Shown here: positions 34,413-42,780 of the stretch, piece by piece | How the letters are laid out: each line of letters starts with the position of its first letter | Numbering within the stretch: the stretch's first letter is position 1 | From: Rhodopseudomonas sp. AAP120 | GTDB taxonomy: Bacteria; Pseudomonadota; Alphaproteobacteria; Rhizobiales; Xanthobacteraceae | Direction: 5' to 3' | NCBI RefSeq assembly: GCF_001295845.1 | Contig: NZ_LJIC01000114.1 | Coordinates: 1 to 42,780 of the forward strand | Length of the DNA: 42,780 nt | Translations under genes and position numbers: made by a program | Notes under the pieces: model-generated | Databases searched by the model: none | Seen by the model: only the letters and a program-made list of their open reading frames with translations | What the model was told of the DNA's origin: nothing

Positions 34413-35015
34413 TTAGTTTTTCGGACACGTAGGCGGCGTGTCGTCGGACCATTCGGGCGCGGCGAGGTCGAGGTCGTCGAGGCCGAGCAGGCCGATGGCG
34501 CGCAGTGCGATGTGGTCGATCATCTCGCTGATCGAGCGTGGCCGCTGATAGAACGCCGGCGAGATCGGCGCGACGATGCCGCCGATTTCGGTGACCTGCG
34601 CCATGTTGCGGAGATGGCCGAGATGCAGCGGCGTCTCGCGCAGCATCAGCACCAGCCGGCGGCGCTCCTTGAGTTGCACGTCGGCGGCGCGGACCAGCAG
34701 ATTGTCGAGATTGCCGGTGGCGATCGCCGACAGCGTGCGGATCGAGCACGGCGCCACGATCATGCCGGTGGTGCGGAACGACCCCGAGGCGATACTGGCG
34801 CCGACGTCATTGAAGTCGTGATGGCGATCGACGATCTCGAGCGTGTGTTCGAGCGCCTTGGCGCCGACCTCGTAGGCGATGGTGCGCTCCGCCGCCGCCG
34901 ACACCACGAGATGGATTTCGCAGTCGGTGGTCGCGAGCAGTTCGACGATCCGCAGGCCGACCGCGGCGCCGGACGCGCCGCTGATGCCGACGATGATGCG
35001 GCGCGGCGCGCTCAT
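34413..35015 (-). CDS. ubiX: Flavin prenyltransferase UbiX
   Basis: A 200-residue enzyme that attaches a dimethylallyl group to FMN to make prenyl-FMN, the cofactor of UbiD. The FMN loop IIVGISGASGAAVG is at 7-20, and the family blocks MIVAPCSIRTLSAIATG (about 82-98), RRLVLMLRETPLH (near 118-130) and FYQRPRSISEMIDH are all present. ATG 35015 overlaps the ubiD stop as ATGA, so the two are translated together. A longer frame from 35132 lies inside ubiD and is rejected. Confidence 0.95.
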   Translation of the reverse strand: MSAPRRIIVGISGASGAAVGLRIVELLATTDCEIHLVVSAAAERTIAYEVGAKALEHTLEIVDRHHDFNDVGASIASGSFRTTGMIVAPCSIRTLSAIATGNLDNLLVRAADVQLKERRRLVLMLRETPLHLGHLRNMAQVTEIGGIVAPISPAFYQRPRSISEMIDHIALRAIGLLGLDDLDLAAPEWSDDTPPTCPKN

Positions 35016-36550
35016 CGCAGCAGCCGGCGCGGCGCGGCGCTGGGTGTCGGCGCCGGGCTGAGGCCGAGGCTGGTCCACATCGCGTCGACCCGCGCGATCA
35101 CGTCCTTGTCCATCTCCAGCACCTTGCCCCATTCGCGGTCAGTCTCGGTGCCGATCTTGTTGGTGGCGTCGATCCCCAGTTTGCCGCCGAGGCCGGATTT
35201 GGGCGAGGCGAAGTCGAGGTAGTCGATCGGCGTGTCGCTGATCGACACCATGTCGCGCGAGGTGTCGCTGCGCGTCGACACCGCCCACATCACGTCGGCC
35301 CATTCGCGGACGTCGACGTCGTCGTCGACGATGATCAGCAGCTTGGTGTAGCTGAACTGCGGCAGCATCGACCACAGCCCCATCATCAGCCGCCGCGCCT
35401 GGCCGGGGTAACGCTTCTTGATCGACGCCACCGCGATCCGGTACGAGCACGCTTCGGGCGGCAGCCACAGATCGACGATCTCCGGAAACTGCCGCCGCGC
35501 CACCGGCAGGAACACATCGTTGAACGCCTCGCCGAGCCGCGATGGTTCGTCCGGCGGCCGGCCGGTGTAGGTCGACAGATAGATCGGATTGCGCCGCATG
35601 GTGATCGCGGTGATCCGCATCACCGGAAATTCCTCAACCGCGTTGTAGTAGCCGGTGTGGTCGCCATACGGTCCCTCCGGCGCCGTCTCTGTCGGCGAGA
35701 CAAAACCTTCCAGCACGATCTCGGCATCGGCCGGCACGCTCAGCGGGATCGACACGCACGAGGTCAGGCTCGGCCGCTCGCCGCTCAAGAGGCCGGCGAA
35801 TTTGATCTCCGACACCGTCTCCGGCAGCGGCAGCACCGCGGAGAGGATCATCGACGGATCGGCGCCGATCGCGATCGCCACCGGCATCTCGCGGCCCTCG
35901 GCCTTCCATTGATGATGATGCTTGGCGCCGCCGCGATGCGCCAGCCAGCGCATGATCAGGCGATCCTTGCCGAGCACCTGCATCCGGTAGACGCCGACAT
36001 TGTCGGTGCCGCCAGCGCCCGGGGCCGGCTTGGTGAACACCAGTCCCCAGGTGATCAGCGGCGCCGGTTCGCCCGGCCATGGAATCTGCACCGGCAGACG
36101 GCCGAGATCGACCGCGTCGCCGGTCAGCACCACGTCTTGCACCGATGCGGACTTGGCCGTCTTGGGCCGCATCGCGAGTGCCGCGCGCGCCATTGGCAGT
36201 TTGCTCAGCGCGTCGGTGAGGCTCTGCGGCGGCGCCGGCTCGCGCATTTCAGCGAGCGCCTCGCCGAGCCGCGACAGATTCTCCGGCAGGATGCCGAGCC
36301 CCCACGCCACGCGTTCGACGGTGCCGAACAGATTGACCAGGATCGGCATCTGCGACGGCGTGCCATCGGCCTTGATCGGATGTTCGATCAGCAGCGCCGG
36401 GCCGCCGGCGTGCAGCACGCGGCGATGAATTTCGGTGAGATCGTGGACCACCGACACCGGCTTGCGGATGCGGTGCAATTGCCCGCGGGATTCCAGATAG
36501 GCGGTGAAAGCGCGGAGGTCCGGGAAGGGCGGTTTGACGCGGCTGAGCAT
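35012..36550 (-). CDS. ubiD: UbiD, prenyl-FMN-dependent 4-hydroxy-3-polyprenylbenzoate decarboxylase
   Basis: A 512-residue decarboxylase of ubiquinone synthesis. The start is ATG 36550 with GGAGA six bases upstream; the frame stays open much further (to 36829) but into the ubiT gene region. Family residues: N184 and R189 (NVGVYRMQ), a His-rich segment GGAKHHHQW near 210, E281, and PEGPYGDHTG at 291-300, whose Glu and Asp form the prenyl-FMN/metal and catalytic site. R. palustris-type bacteria carry several UbiD relatives for aromatic acids, but coupling to ubiX and to ubiTUV points to ubiquinone. Divergent from ubiT across a 115-base gap. Confidence 0.92.
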   Translation of the reverse strand: MLSRVKPPFPDLRAFTAYLESRGQLHRIRKPVSVVHDLTEIHRRVLHAGGPALLIEHPIKADGTPSQMPILVNLFGTVERVAWGLGILPENLSRLGEALAEMREPAPPQSLTDALSKLPMARAALAMRPKTAKSASVQDVVLTGDAVDLGRLPVQIPWPGEPAPLITWGLVFTKPAPGAGGTDNVGVYRMQVLGKDRLIMRWLAHRGGAKHHHQWKAEGREMPVAIAIGADPSMILSAVLPLPETVSEIKFAGLLSGERPSLTSCVSIPLSVPADAEIVLEGFVSPTETAPEGPYGDHTGYYNAVEEFPVMRITAITMRRNPIYLSTYTGRPPDEPSRLGEAFNDVFLPVARRQFPEIVDLWLPPEACSYRIAVASIKKRYPGQARRLMMGLWSMLPQFSYTKLLIIVDDDVDVREWADVMWAVSTRSDTSRDMVSISDTPIDYLDFASPKSGLGGKLGIDATNKIGTETDREWGKVLEMDKDVIARVDAMWTSLGLSPAPTPSAAPRRLLR

Positions 36551-36601
36551 GGTGTCTCCGTGCGGACACCTTCTGGTCAGCACCTGTGATCGGAGCTGTC
36601 T

Positions 36602-36615
36602 TTGATCAGGCGCAA
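36602..36615. promoter_or_regulatory. Predicted FixK/FNR-type box between ubiD and ubiT
   Basis: TTGATCAGGCGCAA reads TTGA-N6-GCAA, which fits the FixK2 form TTG(A/C)-N6-(T/G)CAA reported in Bradyrhizobium. Its centre is 57 bases before the ubiT start; a TTTAAA at 36635-36640 could be the -10 box, placing the site near -39 to -41, usual for activation by this family. It suggests low-oxygen induction of ubiTUV, as FNR does in E. coli. Confidence 0.6.
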
Positions 36616-36665
36616 AGAAGTACCGGCGGGACCGTTTAAACGAAGTGTTCCTCATAAGGTGGCTC

Positions 36666-37211
36666 ATGTCGGTATCCAATTCGCCCGTCTCCAGGATGCC
36701 CGCGCCGCTTGCCCTCGCAACGCGGGTCCTGCCGCTGTTGCCCCTGCAGGTGTTGCTCGGCATTTGCCTGCGGGAGATCCGCAGTCGGCATCCCCGCATC
36801 TTCGATCGTCTCGGCACCCACACCGGCAAGCGCTACGGCCTGGCACCGACCGATCTGCCGCTCGCCTTCGTGCTCGAGCCGCGGCGGATGAATCCGCGCG
36901 TCACCGTGGTGCGCACGCTGCCGTCGAACATCGACGCGCGCATAGCCGGCCCGCTGTCGGCGCTGATCGGCATGACCGACGGCAGCTACGACGGCGACGC
37001 GCTGTTCTTCTCGCGCGACATCGAGATCGACGGCGACATGGAAGCCGTAGTGGCGCTGCGCAACGCGATCGACGACTCGCGCGTCGATTTCCTCAAGGAG
37101 TCGGTGGCGTGGTTCGGCCCGCTGGCGGCGCCGATCGAACGAATTCTGCGCAGCCTCGTCGGCGCGCAGCCGAGCTATCGCGAAGAGATGGGCGTGGGAG
37201 GCGGGGGTTAG
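36666..37211 (+). CDS. ubiT: UbiT, SCP2-domain accessory factor of O2-independent ubiquinone synthesis
   Basis: A 181-residue protein with an SCP2-type lipid-binding domain: RYGLAPTDLPLAFVLEPRR at about 56-74, then GMTDGSYDGDALFFSRDIEIDGDMEAVVALRNAIDD near 102-137. In E. coli UbiT binds ubiquinone intermediates and works with UbiU and UbiV under anaerobiosis. ATG 36666 follows an AAGG/TGG site; an ATG at 36645 is possible. Two bases separate it from ubiU. The C-terminal GVGGGG tail is unusual but short. Confidence 0.88.
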   Translation: MSVSNSPVSRMPAPLALATRVLPLLPLQVLLGICLREIRSRHPRIFDRLGTHTGKRYGLAPTDLPLAFVLEPRRMNPRVTVVRTLPSNIDARIAGPLSALIGMTDGSYDGDALFFSRDIEIDGDMEAVVALRNAIDDSRVDFLKESVAWFGPLAAPIERILRSLVGAQPSYREEMGVGGGG

Positions 37212-37213
37212 CC

Positions 37214-38191
37214 ATGGAATTGATCTGTCCGGCCGGCACGCCCGCCGCGCTGCACGACGCCGTCGCGGCAGGCGCCGACGCGATCTATTGCGGCTTCAAC
37301 GACGAGACCAATGCGCGCAACTTCCCAGGGCTGAATTTCAGCCGCCAGGAGATGCGCGAGTCGATCGCGCACGCGCATCGCTACGGCGTCACCGTGCTGG
37401 TGGCGATCAACACCTTCGCGCGCGCCGGCAATGTCGAGCTGTGGCAGCGCGCCGTCGACGACGCGGTAGAGGCCGAGGCCGACGCGCTGATCCTCGCCGA
37501 TGTCGGCGTGATGGACTACTGCGCGCGGACGCATCCGCAGCAGCGCCTGCACGTCTCGGTGCAGGCCGCCGCCGCCAATGCCGATTCGATCAAGTTCTAC
37601 ATCGACTCTTTCAACGCCAAGCGCGTGGTGCTGCCGCGCGTGCTCAGCGTGCAGGAGATCGCGGCGATCACCAAAGAGGTGAACTGCGAGACCGAAGTGT
37701 TCATCTTCGGCGGGTTGTGCGTGATGGAGGAGGGGCGCTGCTCGCTGTCGTCCTACGCCACCGGCAAGTCGCCCAATATGGACGGCGTCTGCTCGCCGGC
37801 GGCGTCGATCCAGTATCGCGAGCACAACGGCGCGCTGGTGTCGCGGCTCGGCGAGTTCACCATCAATAAATTCGCCAAGGGCGAGGCAGCGGCCTATCCG
37901 ACACTGTGCAAGGGCCGCTACCAGACCGACGAGGGCTGCGGTTATCTGTTCGAGGATCCGGCCTCGCTCGACGCCACCACGATGCTGCCGGACCTGCGCG
38001 CGGCGGGCGTCGCGGCGCTCAAGATCGAAGGCCGCCAGCGCGGCCGCGCCTATATCGAACGCGTGGTCAAGACCTTCAAGGACGTGCTCGGCGCGCTCGA
38101 CGAAGGCCGGCCGCTGCCGGTCGATGCGCTGCGCGGCCTCAGCGAAGGCCAGTCGAACACCACCGGCGCCTACAAGAAGACCTGGCGCTGA
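37214..38191 (+). CDS. ubiU: UbiU, Fe-S U32-family subunit of O2-independent ubiquinone hydroxylation
   Basis: A 325-residue protein of the peptidase U32 family, now known as UbiU. It starts MELICPAGTPAALHDAVAAGADAIYCG and has cysteines C169, C176, C193 and C232 (FGGLCVMEEGRC, GVCSPA, TLCKGRY), the same numbering I recall for the 4Fe-4S ligands of E. coli UbiU. With UbiV it carries out the ring hydroxylations without oxygen, using prephenate as the oxygen donor in E. coli. It is translated two bases after ubiT. It is not a protease despite the family name. Confidence 0.95.
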   Translation: MELICPAGTPAALHDAVAAGADAIYCGFNDETNARNFPGLNFSRQEMRESIAHAHRYGVTVLVAINTFARAGNVELWQRAVDDAVEAEADALILADVGVMDYCARTHPQQRLHVSVQAAAANADSIKFYIDSFNAKRVVLPRVLSVQEIAAITKEVNCETEVFIFGGLCVMEEGRCSLSSYATGKSPNMDGVCSPAASIQYREHNGALVSRLGEFTINKFAKGEAAAYPTLCKGRYQTDEGCGYLFEDPASLDATTMLPDLRAAGVAALKIEGRQRGRAYIERVVKTFKDVLGALDEGRPLPVDALRGLSEGQSNTTGAYKKTWR

Positions 38192-38263
38192 CTTTCGAAC
38201 GCTGATCGCGTCCGGCCCACCGCGCCGGCGATCGACCTGACGATGCACAACGAGGCGACCCTC

Positions 38264-39184
38264 ATGCAACTCACGCTCGGACCGGTGCTGTACAACTGGA
38301 AGCCCGAGGAGTGGCGCGACTTCTACTTCCGTATCGCCGATGAAGCGCCGGTCGACAATGTGGTGGTCGGCGAGGTGGTGTGCTCGAAGCGCTCGCCGTT
38401 CCTCGATCCGCATATTCCCGCCGTCGTCGAACGCCTCGCGGCGGCCGGCAAGAACGTGCTGATGGGCTCGCTGACGCTGATGTCGCTGCCACGCGAGCGC
38501 AAGGCGATGGCCGAACTCGCGGGCGACGACAGCTTCCCGATGGAAGTCAACGATCTCACCTGCCTCGGCATGCTCGGCGGCAGGCCGCACGCGATCGGCC
38601 CGTTCGTCAACATCTACAACGAAGCGACCGCCGGTTACTTCGCCACGCGCGGTGCGACTCGGATCTGCCTGCCGCCGGAATTGCCGCTGTCGGCGATCCG
38701 CGCCATCGCGCGCTCGCAGCCGGAGGTGACGTTCGAAGTGTTCGCGTTCGGCCGCGTGCCGCTGGCGATCTCGGCGCGCTGCTATCACGCCCGGCTCAAC
38801 AAGCTGTCCAAGGACAATTGCAAATTCGTCTGCGAGCAGGACCCCGACGGGCTTGCGGTCACCACGCTCGACGACGAGCCGTTTCTGGCGATGAACGGCG
38901 TGCAGACGCTGTCCTACACCTGCGCCAGCCTGCTCGGCGACATCGACAAGCTGAAGGATGCCGGCGCCCGCAGCCTGCGGCTGTCACCGCAGCAATGCGA
39001 CATGGTGGCGGTGGCCAAGCTGTTCCGAGACGTCATCGACGGCAAGGTCAGCGCAGCCGACGGCGCGCAGAAGCTGGAGCAGCTCTACCCGCTGCGCAAA
39101 TCCAACGGCTTTTTGTTCTCCAAGCCGGGCGCGGCGTTCATCACCGACTCGGGCGACGTGCGACGGATCGTGCCGGCGGCGTAG
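38264..39184 (+). CDS. ubiV: UbiV, Fe-S U32-family partner of UbiU
   Basis: A 306-residue U32-family protein. ATG 38264, after GAGG at ten bases, gives MQLTLGPVLYNWKPEEW, the normal UbiV start; ATG 38243 is less likely. Cysteines C40, C173, C186 and C190 keep the 13- and 4-residue spacing of the E. coli 4Fe-4S ligands (C39, C180, C193, C197). UbiU and UbiV form a heterodimer needed for anaerobic ubiquinone hydroxylation. It lies 72 bases after ubiU in the same direction. The C-terminus is complete. Confidence 0.95.
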   Translation: MQLTLGPVLYNWKPEEWRDFYFRIADEAPVDNVVVGEVVCSKRSPFLDPHIPAVVERLAAAGKNVLMGSLTLMSLPRERKAMAELAGDDSFPMEVNDLTCLGMLGGRPHAIGPFVNIYNEATAGYFATRGATRICLPPELPLSAIRAIARSQPEVTFEVFAFGRVPLAISARCYHARLNKLSKDNCKFVCEQDPDGLAVTTLDDEPFLAMNGVQTLSYTCASLLGDIDKLKDAGARSLRLSPQQCDMVAVAKLFRDVIDGKVSAADGAQKLEQLYPLRKSNGFLFSKPGAAFITDSGDVRRIVPAA

Positions 39185-39233
39185 CAACACGTCCTGGGCG
39201 AGACGCCGTCCACAGCATCGCCCCGCCCACCGC

Positions 39234-39332
39234 CGTCATCCTCCGCGAAAGCGGAGGATCCAGTACGCCCGTGCGCTGATCGTTTAAGCGATGCCCTGCA
39301 ATACTGGGGCGCCGCCTTCGCGGGCGATGACG
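39234..39332. repeat. Inverted repeat downstream of ubiV
   Basis: CGTCATCCTCCGCGAAAGCG with GGAGGATCCAGTAC on the left, and CAATACTGGGGCGCC with CTTCGCGGGCGATGACG on the right. The ends and the AGTAC/GTATT parts are complementary. One of two repeat elements in the 364-base gap between ubiV and the chemoreceptor gene, which holds no gene. Confidence 0.7.
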
Positions 39333-39371
39333 GCTTGGGGTGCTGAGCCACGCCGTATCCATCGCTGGCTG

Positions 39372-39427
39372 CCGTCATGCGCGGGCTTGACCCGTGCATC
39401 CATCGCGCGCGAGCGCGCGTTGATGGA
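39372..39427. repeat. CGTCATGCGCGGGCTTGACC-type repeat, partial
   Basis: CGTCATGCGCGGGCTTGACC followed by CGTGCATCCATCG and CGCGCGAGCGCGCG, then TGATGGAT. It is one arm type of the element at 15003-15092 with a local palindrome. Confidence 0.65.
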
Positions 39428-39548
39428 TTCGCACGATGGGGACCGACAGCCGTCGCAACCACGTAGTTCTACGAGGCCAATCCTTCACCGATCCTCAATC
39501 GTTCGTATTGCATTTGATAAGCATCATTCCAAGCACAAGCCGGATCCG

Positions 39549-41216
39549 ATGCGCCTTACCCTCAAATTCTCGCTGATCGCCATTGTGTCGCTGCTGCTGC
39601 TGATCGTGGCGGTCCAGGGCGTCATCGCCATCGTCAAGATCCAGACCGTCAATGCCAAGACGGAAGACATCGCCGGCAATTGGCTGCCGTCGGTCAAGGG
39701 CCTCGGTCAGATCAAATACGCCGTCACCCGGGTGCGGCTGAGCGCTTTCCGCGTTGGTATGGCGGAGCCGCAGATGCGCGCCCGGTTCCAGACCACGATG
39801 GACGAGCGGGTCGCGCAGCTCGATGCCTTGGTGAAGCAGTATGTGCCGCTGATCAGCAGCGCCGAAGAAAAGAATATCTGGGCGGACTTCAGCGCCAAGT
39901 GGGCGGCGTATCTGCAAGAGCAGAAGAAGGTCGTCGACGGCGGTGCCGCGAATTTCCTCAACGATGACGACGCGCGGTCCCGTCCCTTGTTCGAGGCGGC
40001 ACTCAAAGCGCTCGACACCGACGTCGATCTGAACAACAAGGGCGCCGCCGCGGCGACGGCTGCCGCCCAGGCCGGCTTCAACGAGGCCTGGTACCTGATG
40101 GTCGTCGTCAGCAGCGTCGCGGTTGCGATCGGCGTTGCGGCGATCCTGTTCGTGATCTTCTGGGTCGCCCGCGGCCTGACGGGCCTCGACGGCGCGCTCG
40201 GCCGGATGGCGGGCGGTCAGCTAGACATCGTGATCCCGGGCGCCGGCCGCGGCGACGAAATCGGCGACATGGCCCGCAACGTCACGCGAATCCGCGAAAA
40301 CGCCGAGCAGAAGGCGCGCGAGGAAGCCGAGGCGAAGGCGCGCCAGGAGCATTTCGCAGCCGAGCAGCGCAAAAAGGAGCTGCTGGCGCTGGCGGACAAT
40401 TTTGAAGGCGCCGTCGGCGAGATCATCGAGACCGTATCGTCTGCCGCCACCGAACTGGAAGCCTCGGCCGGCACGCTGACCACCACCGCCGATCGCTCGC
40501 TGCAGATCGCTACCGAAGTCACAGCGGCGTCCGACGAAGCCTCGGCCAACGTGCAGTCGGTGGCCTCGGCCACCGAGGAGATGGCGTCGTCGATCACCGA
40601 GATCAGCCGTCAGGTCCAGGCTTCGGCGCAGATCGCCGGCGCCGCGGTGGCTCAGGCGGAGAAGACCAACTCGCAGATCGGGCAGCTGGCAGCGGCCGCG
40701 AACCGGATCGGCGCCGTGATCGAACTGATCAACAACATCGCCGGCCAGACCAACCTGCTGGCCCTCAACGCCACGATCGAAGCGGCCCGCGCCGGCGAGG
40801 CCGGCCGCGGCTTCGCGGTGGTGGCTTCCGAGGTGAAGGCCCTGGCCGAGCAGACCGCAAAGGCGACCGGCGAGATCAGCCAGCAGATCAGCGGCATGCA
40901 GGCAGCGACCGGCGAGTCGGTCAACGCCATCAAGGAAATCAGCCTGACGATCAGCCAGATGTCGGAGATCGCCTCGACCATCGCTTCGGCGGTCGAGGAG
41001 CAGGGCGCCGCGACGCAGGAGATCTCCCGCAACGTCCAGCAGGCCGCGATGGGCACCCAGCGGGTGTCGTCGAACGTCTCCGACGTGCAGCGCGGCGCCG
41101 GCGAAACCGGCTCGGCGTCGAGCCAGGTGCTGTCGGCGGCGAAGTCGCTGTCGCGCGACAGCAATCTCTTGAAGCAGCAGGTCGGCAAGTTCCTGAACAC
41201 GATCCGGGCGGCCTGA
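39549..41216 (+). CDS. Methyl-accepting chemotaxis protein
   Basis: A 555-residue chemoreceptor. One helix at 6-30 ([26 protein letters not shown]), a periplasmic four-helix-bundle sensor 31-190, a second helix about 192-215, a HAMP domain to about 265, then a long cytoplasmic hairpin with the highly conserved tip [43 protein letters not shown] (here in parts: [34 protein letters not shown]). It ends in [16 protein letters not shown], with no CheR-docking pentapeptide. The ligand is unknown; no other chemotaxis genes are in the window. ATG 39549 chosen since the open frame upstream lies in repeats. Confidence 0.92.
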   Translation: MRLTLKFSLIAIVSLLLLIVAVQGVIAIVKIQTVNAKTEDIAGNWLPSVKGLGQIKYAVTRVRLSAFRVGMAEPQMRARFQTTMDERVAQLDALVKQYVPLISSAEEKNIWADFSAKWAAYLQEQKKVVDGGAANFLNDDDARSRPLFEAALKALDTDVDLNNKGAAAATAAAQAGFNEAWYLMVVVSSVAVAIGVAAILFVIFWVARGLTGLDGALGRMAGGQLDIVIPGAGRGDEIGDMARNVTRIRENAEQKAREEAEAKARQEHFAAEQRKKELLALADNFEGAVGEIIETVSSAATELEASAGTLTTTADRSLQIATEVTAASDEASANVQSVASATEEMASSITEISRQVQASAQIAGAAVAQAEKTNSQIGQLAAAANRIGAVIELINNIAGQTNLLALNATIEAARAGEAGRGFAVVASEVKALAEQTAKATGEISQQISGMQAATGESVNAIKEISLTISQMSEIASTIASAVEEQGAATQEISRNVQQAAMGTQRVSSNVSDVQRGAGETGSASSQVLSAAKSLSRDSNLLKQQVGKFLNTIRAA

Positions 41217-41260
41217 GCCGTCCGGTTGCGCTCGCAGGCGGCTTCAGCGGCCGCCGGGGG

Positions 41261-42049
41261 TCAGGTCAGCGGCTTCAGGATCCGCACCAGCGTGCCGTGG
41301 ATCACTTCGTTGCCGGCGACGATATCGCCGGTCTTGAGCGGATCGCCGCCATTGATGTCGCCGACGGTGCCGCCAGCTTCGCGGATCATCACGATGCCGG
41401 CCGCGATGTCCCACGGCGACAAATTGCGCTCCCAGAAGCCGTCGAATCGGCCGGCCGCGACGGCGGCGAGATCGAGCGAGGCGGTGCCGAACCGGCGCAG
41501 GCCGGCGACCTTAGGCTGCAGCGCCAGCATCTCGCGCTGGTTCTGGGCGAAGTCGCCGCGGCCGAGATGCGGCAGGCCACAGCCGATCACGCAGTCGTGG
41601 AGCTGGTTGCGATTGGCGACGCGCAGGCGGGTGTCGTTGAGGAACGCGCCCTTGCCGCGCTCGGCGACGTACAGCTCTTCGTTGGCCGGATTGTAGATCA
41701 CGCCGGCGATCGGCGTGTCGTCGCGCACCAGGCCGATCGAAATGGCGAAGTGCGGGATGCCGTGCAGGAAGTTGGTGGTGCCGTCGAGCGGATCGACGAT
41801 CCAGGTGTGGCTCTTGTCGCTGCCTTCGCGGGTGCCGCCTTCCTCGCCGATGAAGCCATAGCCGGGCCGGGCCTTGGCGAGGTCGTCGTACAGCATTTCC
41901 TCGGCGCGCTTGTCGGCGAGCGACACGAAGTTCGCCGGCCCCTTCAGCGACACCTGCAGGTTCTCGACCTCGCCGAAATCGCGCTTGAGGCTGCGGCCGG
42001 CGCGGCGCGCCGCCTTGACCATGACGTTGATGAGAGCGGAAGGGATCAT
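41261..42049 (-). CDS. suhB: Inositol monophosphatase family protein, SuhB type
   Basis: A 262-residue phosphatase. Metal-site motifs: GEEGG at 68-72, DPLDGTTNFLHGIPHFAISIG at 86-106, and SPWDIAAGIVMIREAGG with D214. DPLDGTTNF is the SuhB/IMPase form, different from the DPIDGTKSF of the HisN-like paralogue at 3168-3950. In E. coli SuhB also works in rRNA antitermination. Convergent with the chemoreceptor gene (44 bases). Followed upstream on the strand by a 131-base gap with no feature; no copy of the suhB small RNA is visible beside this gene. Confidence 0.9.
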   Translation of the reverse strand: MIPSALINVMVKAARRAGRSLKRDFGEVENLQVSLKGPANFVSLADKRAEEMLYDDLAKARPGYGFIGEEGGTREGSDKSHTWIVDPLDGTTNFLHGIPHFAISIGLVRDDTPIAGVIYNPANEELYVAERGKGAFLNDTRLRVANRNQLHDCVIGCGLPHLGRGDFAQNQREMLALQPKVAGLRRFGTASLDLAAVAAGRFDGFWERNLSPWDIAAGIVMIREAGGTVGDINGGDPLKTGDIVAGNEVIHGTLVRILKPLT

Positions 42050-42180
42050 GGCGGTCTCGAAACGACCTGCGGCAGGTCTGACAGAGGGATTTGCGGGGGA
42101 TGACGGGCCGAAGGGGTGCCCTGCGCGGGCCGCGCCGTCAAGCCTCGATGACAGGCCGGCTCAGGCGCGGCGGCGCCCGA

Positions 42181-42780
42181 TCATTTGGCGCCGAGCCATT
42201 TGCGGGCGGCGTCCTGCGCCTTGGCGCGGTCTTCGGCGCTGAGCTGGGCCTGGGCTTCGTCGAGCATCAGGTCGCCCTTGCCGGAGGTCTTGGCCACTAG
42301 GTGCCATTTGATGGCCTCGACCGGATCGCGCGTCGCGCCCTGGCCGCTCAGCAGCACGTGGGCGAGGCGGTTCTGGGCGATCGGATTGTTGGCCTGCGCG
42401 GCCTTGCGCAGCAGCGCCACCGCGGCGACCTCGTTCTTCGGTGTCCCGGTGCCGTTATAGAGCGCGATGGCGTATTCGACCTCTGCGGCGACGTTGCCGG
42501 CGACCGAGGCGGCCTGCAGCAGCCGCACCGACTGCTCGACGTTCTTCTCGACCCCGGTGCCCTCCTTGTAGAAGGTCGCGAGCGCGTATTGCGCCTCGGG
42601 ATTGCCGGCGTCGGCCGCCACTCGCAGCAGCTCGGCGGCGCGCTTGACGTCCTGCGGGAAGGTCTGGCCGTCGAGATACAGCAGCGCCAGATTATACGCC
42701 GCCTTGGGCTCGCCGAGCTTGGCCGACGAGGCCAGCCATTTGGCGGCTTCCTCGCGATTGGCAGGCCCGCCGCCGCGGCC
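42181..42780 (-). CDS. Sel1-repeat (TPR-like) protein, 5' part outside the window
   Basis: The last 199 residues are visible; the frame continues through the right edge. It contains about five Sel1-like repeats of roughly 36 residues, for example AAYNLALLYLDGQTFPQDVKRAAELLRVAA, then AQYALATFYKEGTGVEKN, AEVEYAIALYNGTGTPKN and AQNRLAHVLLSGQGATRDPVEAIKWH, and ends SAEDRAKAQDAARKWLGAK. Sel1 repeats mediate protein-protein contacts; in Rhizobiales such proteins are often exported or have N-terminal extensions, which cannot be judged here. An in-frame GTG at 42621 is internal, not the start. Confidence 0.88.
   Translation of the reverse strand, partial: GRGGGPANREEAAKWLASSAKLGEPKAAYNLALLYLDGQTFPQDVKRAAELLRVAADAGNPEAQYALATFYKEGTGVEKNVEQSVRLLQAASVAGNVAAEVEYAIALYNGTGTPKNEVAAVALLRKAAQANNPIAQNRLAHVLLSGQGATRDPVEAIKWHLVAKTSGKGDLMLDEAQAQLSAEDRAKAQDAARKWLGAK

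Noticed and set aside
36551-36570. GGTGTC...GACACC palindrome over the ubiD ribosome site
   Set aside because: Six-base arms with an 8-base centre in GC-rich DNA; could be a weak hairpin but is not strong evidence for regulation.

Overview
The window is about two-thirds G+C and reads as ordinary chromosome of a purple non-sulfur alphaproteobacterium of the Rhodopseudomonas palustris / Bradyrhizobium group. The evidence is the codon use, the CpdR and RcdA cell-cycle adaptors, a cysteine-free L31, DUF1192/DUF1465 neighbours, a FixK-type box, and several short palindromic intergenic repeats of the kind common in that group. I see no transposase, integrase, phage gene or CRISPR array. The species is inferred, not proven.

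Layout. 1-6.6 kb: lytic transglycosylase, LysE exporter, TauE/SafE permease, HisN-type phosphatase, a probable suhB/MmgR-like small RNA, N-formylglutamate amidohydrolase, CpdR, tRNA-Val(GAC), and a small exported protein. 6.7-11.4 kb: a TetR repressor facing a three-gene molybdenum hydroxylase operon (PaoABC type), with a perfect operator palindrome lying inside the operon promoter. 11.4-18.8 kb: a dispersed repeat, an EcsAB-like ABC exporter pair, WrbA and pirin facing a LysR regulator, an exported DsbD-alpha-like protein, and YqgE. 18.8-24.4 kb: a large membrane PAS-GGDEF-EAL protein with a degenerate GGDEF site, a quinone oxidoreductase, DUF1192, a possible small RNA, RcdA, and L31. 24.5-30 kb: an MsbA-type ABC exporter, a ParE-family toxin-antitoxin pair, a GNAT acetyltransferase, and an OmpA/MotB-like plus MotA/TolQ-like inner-membrane pair. 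30-34.2 kb: a DUF1295 membrane protein with a cyclopropane-synthase-like methyltransferase, two tiny membrane proteins, an XRE/DUF2975 pair, and a lipoprotein sharing a 23-bp palindrome. 34.4-39.2 kb: ubiD-ubiX divergent from ubiT-ubiU-ubiV. 39.5 kb to the end: a chemoreceptor, SuhB-type inositol monophosphatase, and the C-terminal part of a Sel1-repeat protein that runs off the window.

How the parts fit. The most coherent system is the ubiquinone block. UbiX makes prenylated FMN for the UbiD decarboxylase, and UbiT/UbiU/UbiV supply oxygen-independent ring hydroxylation. A FixK/FNR-type site sits between the two arms and suggests low-oxygen control. The second coherent set is CpdR plus RcdA, both adaptors for ClpXP proteolysis of CtrA, encoded 18 kb apart. 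The third is the TetR-controlled molybdenum hydroxylase, which lacks a Tat leader and so differs from the periplasmic E. coli enzyme.

I did not find a clearly new multi-gene defence or metabolic system. The best leads are the small RNA next to hisN, the TetR promoter-operator, the ubi FixK box, and the palindrome at the DUF2975/lipoprotein divergence.
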